From Ryuthela nishihirai (taxonomy: Eukaryota; Arthropoda; Arachnida; Araneae; Heptathelidae), in the NCBI GenBank assembly GCA_038380435.1, contig JAWZYU010000004.1, forward strand, positions 23,348,001 through 23,412,000: DNA of 64,000 nucleotides. Reading direction: 5' to 3'. Each line of letters starts with the position of its first letter. Within the stretch, counting starts at the first letter, position 1. This document shows positions 57,601 to 64,000 of this stretch, in pieces. The notes beneath the pieces were generated by a model. That model saw only the letters and a program-made list of their open reading frames with translations. It had not been told where the DNA came from and did not search any database. Made by a program: the position numbers and the translations under genes.

Positions 57601-58178
57601 CAGCCCCCTGATTGCAGGCATGTGGCAAAGACCTGTTCCTTCTCTGCTAAAGGCTGAAGTCACTGATGCTGTTAGGAACTTCAGGCACCACCTTTTCAAG
57701 TGAACTTTTTCAAGGGCCATATGGCCTGCCTGAGACACATTACTCCAGTTTAGGATTGACGATTCCCAACTAGCTAAGTGAGGTTCAGGTACCTGCGATG
57801 GCCTCTGATCAGGATTATCCACCAGCTGATATAAGGTATCCCATGCCTCTGTTCACTTAGGACTGGCAACCCAGAAGCAAACAGAAAACACAGCAACAGA
57901 TTCTCCCTCAACAGAGGCTCACCAGTGCAGCAAGTCCAGGATCCATAATCAAGCTCAAATCCATAAACAAGTCCAGTCTAGTAGGTATAAATGGTCAGCA
58001 CCAGGACCCTGTGAAGTTTACCACTCCTCAGCAGGGTTGGAAAAAAAAAGAAAAAAAATGACCATAGATGACCAGATCGGTAGGCCATACTGAACTGGCA
58101 GCCCTCTTCTTCCATTTCCTTCCAAAAGAGAATATCTCTTTTGAAAGGTACTAACGACCTGCACCACGAGAAGGCGGG
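54686..58178 (-). mobile_element. RTE-like LINE copy F, near full length
   Basis: Minus strand. Includes the 5' region (57850-58178), an endonuclease start with LNVLMQEFQCYNLDILGLQK near 57470 (the catalytic ETRW stretch is deleted), a 278-codon open stretch 57178-56342 (LSDFNAKFGTDSDLWAGVLG, DRLHKNMIDYILINNKW, ESDLYLIKS where SDH has become SDL), RT text 56277-55795 (ESPEVDEIITEMLRAWN, GFRSGRGCIDQIFSLRQILE), YTNN in place of YADD near 55460, and SKVSYGSETWTLCKQDNKKL near 55100. The longest uninterrupted endonuclease-side frame of the family, but with lost catalytic residues. Confidence 0.92.
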
Positions 58179-58184
58179 AAGTGC

Positions 58185-59264
58185 CACACACAATATTAGC
58201 AGCATATCTTTTAACTCTTGTAAGTTATGTAGTTGAGCCGCTGCAGATCAGATATGCTGTCCAACACAAACCACAGATGCTAGATTGGATTAATGTCTGG
58301 GGAATTTGGAGGTCAGGGCAGTACCTGGAAATCTTCCTCATGTTCCGTGAACCATTCTCGAACAATCCGGCAGTATGGCATGGCACATATCCTGCTGAAA
58401 GAAGGCACTACTAGAGGGGAATACCATTGCCATGAAAGAATATACCTGTTCTGCAATGATGTATAGGTAGATGGTAGAGATTATAATTTCCTGCACATGA
58501 ATGACTGGACCCAGAGTTTCCCAGTAGAACATTACCGAAAGCATTACACTTCTTCCCTGGCTTGTTTTCGTCCCATGGTGCATCCTGGTGCCAACACTTT
58601 CCCAGGTAAACGATGCACACATACCCAGCCATCCACGTGGTGCAACAAGAAACAAGAATTATTGGACCAACCTTCTAATTATTCCAGGTCCAGTTTGATG
58701 CTCGCGTGCCCATTTTGGGTGCTTTCAATGGTGAACCGAGGTTAGCATGGGCACTCAGAGCTGCCTGCAGCTACACAGCCCCATTTTCAGCAGGGTTCGA
58801 TGTACTGTGTGTTATGACACATTGCTCCTATCACCAGCATTCAAATTACAGGTGAGTTGTGCCACAGTATCCTTTCTGTTGGCTCATACCTTACGGGATA
58901 GCCTTTGCTCATCTCTAGCATCGAATAGCCATGGTCAGCCCACACCTTTCTGGTGGTTCATGGTTTTTTCCCCCTCCTCAGAGCACTTTTGAATGTACCA
59001 CAGCTGACCATGAGCACCCCACAAACCTTGCTGTCTTGGAAATGCTCTGTCCCAGTCATCTGGCCATTACAATTTGGCCTTTGTCAAGCTCACTTTAGTC
59101 TGCTGCCTTTCCCATCTGAAGAACAAGAATAACATTGATTAACAGAGCTCAGTATCAAGTGTTATTTATACTGTTTCATGATCTTCATGCACACTGTTGT
59201 TTGTCTGTAATTGCTTCAATTTGCATAAATACACACTGGTCATAATGTTTTGGTTCTTCGGTAT
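58185..59264 (-). mobile_element. Degraded Tc1/mariner-superfamily transposon between LINE F and LINE G
   Basis: On the minus strand, broken frames encode a Tc1/mariner-type transposase: GQIVMAR-like HTH near 59080, MYWREH-like text near 58700, then SVMLSVMFYWETLGPVIHV near 58500 and IAEQVYSFMAMVFPSSSAFF with QQD at about 58370-58440. The last Asp is the second catalytic residue of the family. The + strand end at 59232-59264 carries a ggtcataatgttttgg motif typical of the terminal repeat of this widespread family. The matching left terminus near 58180 is not recognisable. Stops and frameshifts make it inactive. Confidence 0.75.
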
Positions 59265-60020
59265 ATAGCCCATTTGGCAAATGATGAGATGAACTCTTTC
59301 ATTCAAGCTGTTGATGAGACTGGTAGTAGAATAGGTTTGGTGATAAATAGAGGGAAAACTAAAGTGATGAAAATTGGTCAGACAGGCTGTGATTCAGTTA
59401 ATCTGTATAGTTTCACTCTTGAGCAAGTTTTGCAGTTTATTATCTTGGGAGCTATGTAACAGATTCTGGTGATGTACAGCATGACAGATGAATAGGGATT
59501 GCTGCTAGGACTTTTAAGAATCTATGCAGAGTCTGGAGAAATAGGTGTATGCACCTAATGACTAAAATTAGAATGTATAATAATTTGGTTCTTTCTAGAG
59601 TTAGTTATGGTAATGAAACTTGGTCCCTTTGTAAACAAGATAATAAAAACTTGATTTTGATTCTAATGCTTATGCAATGTCTTGGGCATTAGGTGGATCA
59701 ATTTTGTAAATAATGATGAGGTTGGGCAAAGAGCTGGCAATTTCCTTTAAGCAGTATATTATGCAGAGAGAGACGGTTGGTTTGGCCATGTTTCCTGTAG
59801 CATAATTATAGATAGTGAATAGGGTTATGAACAGTGTGCCTAAAGGCCTCAGAAAGAGGGGGAAGACCAAGGATGAGGTAGGCAGGCAATGTCAAACAGG
59901 ACCTTGTTAGAATCGGTGTGCTGTGGCCAGATATGTCAGATGTAGCTCAGGATAGGTATATTTGGAGAACAAATGCACAATCTTCTTGGACCTCCATAGC
60001 TGCTTTTAGGATGATGATGA
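59265..60020 (+). mobile_element. RTE-like LINE copy G, 3' fragment
   Basis: Starts in the RT just after the YADD region (LANDEMNSFIQAVDETGSRIG at 59274-59335), continues with INRGKTKVMKIGQTGCDSVN and degraded YLGSYV, NETW and FGHV blocks, and ends gatgatgatgatgaaa at about 60015. Adjacent to the Tc1/mariner remnant. Confidence 0.88.
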
Positions 60021-61604
60021 TGAAAAGATAATAGAATTCACGACTACTCTTTCAAAGTAATTAATGTGTTTGTCTTCAGATGATTGAAAACTGATACATA
60101 TGTTCAGTTACAGTTAAGATTAAAAAATTGTTCTTTGAAACTATAATATGTATCTAATGAACAGTGAAATGAAGTAACACTGATACAGTTTTAAAACTTA
60201 AATGATAATAAAATTTGAAGTAAAAATTTAAGTACTTGCATGTTTAGTGATTCAATTCCTAACAATCATAGAATATTATTTTGGCTCATGATAAACTTTT
60301 ATATACTTTTAGTTAAAAGAGAAAACAACAGTTTAGAATACAGTTTGTGCAATAATACCTTTGCCAAACTGTTTAACTGGGAAAAAAACATCTGCACCCA
60401 AATATATAATTCAAGACCATTTAATGGTGGCCAGTAGAGAGGGATGTATTCTGTGTTTTTTATTTCTGGTTTCGTTAATCTGTATAATGACACTTTTCAG
60501 CTGATTTATTTTTGGTTTTTACTTACCTTTCTTTATTGAATATCTTCAGCATAATTAATACACCATCATCAGTAACTTGCATTTCATCAAATTCTTCCAT
60601 CAGTCCTCAAGCACAAATGATATAATATTCTGAAATTAATAATTTTTCTTCAGTTAAACTAGTACTACTCATTTTGAAAGGAGGAGTTAAAATAATTTAA
60701 AATGTAAAAATAAAGAATTAGAAATGCTAAACATTACTCTGATAACATATAATATTGCACTGCAAAATCTCAAAAATTAAAACATAAATAAGTAAATATT
60801 ACAGATAATACCCACTTAATGTTGTGTCAGATCCATGTATGATAAATGAAGTCTATTTTATGCTGCGGGTGGAGGGGAGGGGCAGTATACTACAGTGTAT
60901 TTTATTAATTTAGGATATAGGCCTGAACTCCATGGCACCCAAGTAAATATAATTCATGAAATGTAAACACTAAAACATATATGATAAAAAAAAACTGAAA
61001 AAAGTAAAGATCAGTAAAATATAATACTATGAAATCTCTCTGAGAGTGCTTCTTAACCAAATTAAAGTTTTGGGCATGACTCTCATCTGAAAACGTTCAG
61101 GATCAACTACTTATTTTCTAAAAATAAAAGTTTTGCACTAATTAGAAAAGTCTGTTAATCGTTTGTGCCACTCGTAAATTATGCTTCATTTCAAGCACTT
61201 CTCCATACCTTTTAGTCATTTCAGCAACTCTGTGCACCACTAAAGCTGATATACTGTTGTTCTGTTTCCAGATCAGCCACAGCATGCAAAAGCTCACATG
61301 CACAAAAACGAACACCTTTCCAAAGCAAGAAAGCAGCATAGATTGACTGCATACTGTTCTGCTGTTACTTGTGATTCTATCAAAATGTGTTTCAACTTGC
61401 ATGTACTGCTCCATACTCTTGAAGAGTCACTGTATAGCCACATATATATTAACTCATGAAAGCTGCTAATTGTTGATGATGTCAGTCCATGAATTAAATG
61501 ATCCCATACGTATTCAAATTATGGTTATGGAATGATTTGTCTGGTTAATGAAGAAAATGTGGATTTAAATTGGAACTCAAAAAGGATTTCTTGTCTAGGA
61601 CTGG
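60021..61604. other. Intron, no recognised feature
   Basis: AT-rich with small ORFs (for example minus strand 61142-61414) lacking recognisable motifs. No mannosidase exon seen. Confidence 0.5.
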
Positions 61605-61950
61605 ATCTGAGGGGGGTTCTAACCCAAAAAGAATTTTTAATTTATCTCTAAAAACAAACAATTATCTGCTAAAACTTAACAGGTGTGTTTTCCCAACCCC
61701 TGTGTGTGTAAGGGGTCAATTCATTGTTGGCAATGGACACTTCATGATCTTCACATTCTACCACCAAAATTTCAAATTTCTAGCTTAAATATATCATTCA
61801 TTTGAAATTTTGGAATTTTCAACATTTTCCACCGTTAGAGGGTGTAGCATAGCTTTAGAGAGATTCAGAAAATGCATATCGTAATATTTCATCAATATCT
61901 ATCCAACACAAAAGTAATTTTTAATTTATCTCTGTAAAAAAAAAAGTTCG
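61605..61950 (+). repeat. Repeat Y, 280-bp period, copy 2
   Basis: Second copy of Y: aaagaatttttaatttatct at 61628 and aaagtaatttttaatttatc at 61912, with catgatcttcacattctacc and ttccaccgttagagggtg between. Confidence 0.68.
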
Positions 61951-62019
61951 ATATCTACAGATGGATGGGCAGACAACAAGGCAAAATTATTATCTCATTT
62001 TCTTTGGAAAAAAATAAAA

Positions 62020-63308
62020 ACAGAGCCATCTTAGGCTCCATTCCGGACTGGCTGCAACTATGTCATGGCTCACTGCAGAGGAGGATGCAAATGGCTCACA
62101 CATGCTATCTCCATTGCATGTGTTATAAGTGGCTCCATAGTAGATTGTTTACATTGTTATTCCCATATATTGGATATACTCCCTTCATAAAGTTAATATT
62201 TACTTTTTTTTAAAATTAAACCTTAGTTTTCATTTCTGTAGATTTATTTTCATAAATTAGCAATCTTTTGGTAGTGATCTATTGATTGATTATTATTGAT
62301 TTTTCGGGGTCATGGTATATCAGATGGCCGACTTACAACTTGTTGCTGTGAATATTTCATTTAACATTGCATTAGGTTATATGCTATTTTTTTCTTTTAT
62401 TATTTCTTTTTTTTGAGTAAAAAAATGTTGAGCTTGTATCATTTCCTGAAAATAAATGAGGTTTTGGATACAGAAGCAAAAAGGATTTCCTTGACACAGA
62501 AATCAGTCTTCATGTGAGAGAGCAATTTTGGCAAATGTTAAATAATAAACAGACTTTGGCAAAATTTTACTTTTTAAAAAAATTACAGCTTTTTAAGTTT
62601 ATGTTGGATGTTTTTAAAAGATTTTATCCCCTCCACCATCATCAATATTTTGGCTGTGCTACTCTGACGATACAGATGATTTTTTTTCTTTGCTTTGGTG
62701 CACTAACATTTTGACACAGCCAAGATCCTCAAAATTCGACACTCAAAGAAAAAAAGTCATAATGCTGAGTAAAACAAAGCAGTCAAGAAAGTGTTCCTCC
62801 ATTTCATAAACAGGACTGAAAATCCCATTAATGTGAGCAATTTAAGTCATCTTGTATAATGTGCCTGTTACAAAATGGAAGAAATATTTACTTGAAACAA
62901 GAAAATTATTTTTTTTTTGTTATTCAGGAATAAATTGCCTTTCTATTCATGTGTATTATAATCATTTCAATTTATAATTTTTTCTAAAATAAATTTTTAT
63001 TTGCATTGCCACATACATTTTTTTTTATTTACATGACTTTCAAAAAAAAGTCCTATTAAAATAAAATTAATCACGTTTTTGCTAAATTCTTGCTTTTCAG
63101 CTTTTCAGAAAGAAAATAATTTTTGCTTTTCAGAAAGTCAAGAATTAAATGCTGATTAATTTGGAAAATGGAACATGCCATAATTCCTTTCATTAATTAT
63201 TCAGCAAAAAAACTTCTAAAGTTAAAAATTTTTTTGACTGAGCATAGGGAGAAAATAGCTTGACCTCTGGATGTAAACCAGTTTTTCAGGCTGGACTTTG
63301 GAAGGGTT
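62020..63308 (-). repeat. Interspersed repeat X, copy c (reverse)
   Basis: The minus strand starts at about 63308 with the family start (ccagcctgaaaaactggttt) and runs through ggaaaatcccattaatgtg-type text to catgtgtgagccatttgc near 62080. Lacks the 3' third seen in copies a and b. Confidence 0.75.
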
Positions 63309-64000
63309 GAATTTATTAAATGAGTGTGCCGCTGTTAAAAAATTCAGTAAATTCAAATTGATTTATTTTTTATATACATACATGTCTGTCCTGTCAATCG
63401 GTCAGTCCATGCTTGCTCACTCGCATAAAACATTAAGTTTTAAATATTGCAAAATTTTATTGTATTTTAGTAAAATTTTAATAAAATATTTTTTCAGTTT
63501 TAATATAAACATTTCACTCACAAAGATTCATAATATTTTTGTTAATGCTACAATCTTTCAATTGTTTATATTTTCTAAAATTTTTAATCGTTTATGCATA
63601 ATGCATATTCTTAGGCTTTTGACTTTCGGCAAACTCTAAGCTAAGAAAAGCATTGTCATAAAAATTAATTTTGGTTTGAAATGTAATTAAAAATATTGCA
63701 AAAATAAGTCCTACCTTTTAAAATTTACACTTTGAGGCTAATTGCTTAATCCCACGGTTCTCCCAATATCATCCATTAGAGATCACTAGCAGTTTTGTTT
63801 TCAGTTGTTTCAAATTGATTATTATTTAAACTAAATCATCACTACTTGATACTGTTTACAGTGGCTGCACATGTGCATCATTCAAATAGATTTATTTTTA
63901 AACTTTATCATAATTTTTCGAGTAGAATCCATAGGTAAAAAATATGTATCATAGATTTAAATGTTATTTTCGAAATTTGATTAGAAACAGTTAAAAGAAC
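63309..64000. other. Intron, no recognised feature
   Basis: AT-rich terminal stretch; the open stretch at 63298-63639 is low-complexity and unlikely to be coding. Confidence 0.5.

Noticed and set aside
58338..58992. Several overlapping ORFs with Trp/Cys-rich translations on both strands
   Set aside because: Except for the transposase fragments on the minus strand, they are shadows of the Tc1/mariner remnant.
63298..63639. 113-codon open stretch
   Set aside because: Very AT-rich, Ile/Phe/Lys-dominated, begins in the repeat X edge; no motif or splice context.
1..64000. CRISPR-like or phage-like structures
   Set aside because: Tandem units found (28-bp minisatellite) have no spacers, and the sequence is clearly from an intron-bearing eukaryote.

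Overview
The window is a stretch of animal nuclear genome, AT-rich, with very long introns packed with transposable elements. No prokaryotic gene organisation, CRISPR array, operon or convincing tRNA/rRNA gene is visible. The mix of elements (an RTE-type LINE, Jockey/I-type LINE ends, two spider/tick-style Tc1 families, a SCAN-like gag, piggyBac, Harbinger, hAT, mariner) suggests an invertebrate, most likely an arthropod and perhaps a chelicerate. That assignment is inference from family resemblance, not proof.

The one host gene I can support is a Golgi alpha-mannosidase II-like gene (glycoside hydrolase family 38) on the + strand. Five internal exons lie at 8752-8923, 22406-22533, 36158-36331, 49761-49947 and 50045-50222. 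All have AG/GT boundaries and their phases join without a break (839 coding bases, about 280 codons). They cover the middle of the catalytic domain, including the family's nucleophile region (AIDPFG) and the GDDFRYD motif. The first exons, including the one that should end in HNDPG, and the C-terminal exons lie outside the window. The three long internal introns are each about 13.4-13.6 kb, and the intron after the last exon is at least 13.7 kb. A partial copy of the last exon sits upstream of exon 49761-49947 and is not usable as a normal coding exon.

The rest is mobile and repeated DNA. One RTE-like LINE family (apurinic endonuclease plus reverse transcriptase, full length about 3.5 kb, 3' end in a GAT/ATC microsatellite) has ten recognisable copies or fragments that together occupy roughly a third of the window. 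All are broken by stops and frameshifts. A tRNA-derived SINE family of about 385 bp recurs, two copies having perfect 11-12 bp target-site duplications. Remnants of Tc1, mariner, Harbinger, hAT, piggyBac and a gypsy-like gag fill much of the rest, often nested: a LINE inside a mariner, a LINE inside a minisatellite, a MITE and a SINE inside a LINE.

Layout: 1-8751 intron with SINE, Harbinger, Tc1 and a 5'-truncated RNase H-bearing LINE; 8924-22405 intron with LINE copies A, B and C, repeat X, foldback Z and a hAT remnant; 22534-36157 intron with a gag element, LINE D in a minisatellite, SINEs, LINE E with nested insertions, piggyBac and a hairpin insertion; 36332-49760 intron with LINE H, two mariners, LINE I, Tc1, SINE, a third mariner and the exon copy; 50223-64000 intron with LINE J, repeat X with a composite insertion, LINE F, Tc1, LINE G, repeat Y and a second X copy. 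The most interesting structures are the partial exon duplication, a 130-bp hairpin insertion with 13-bp direct repeats, several foldback elements, and the composite insertion in repeat X.
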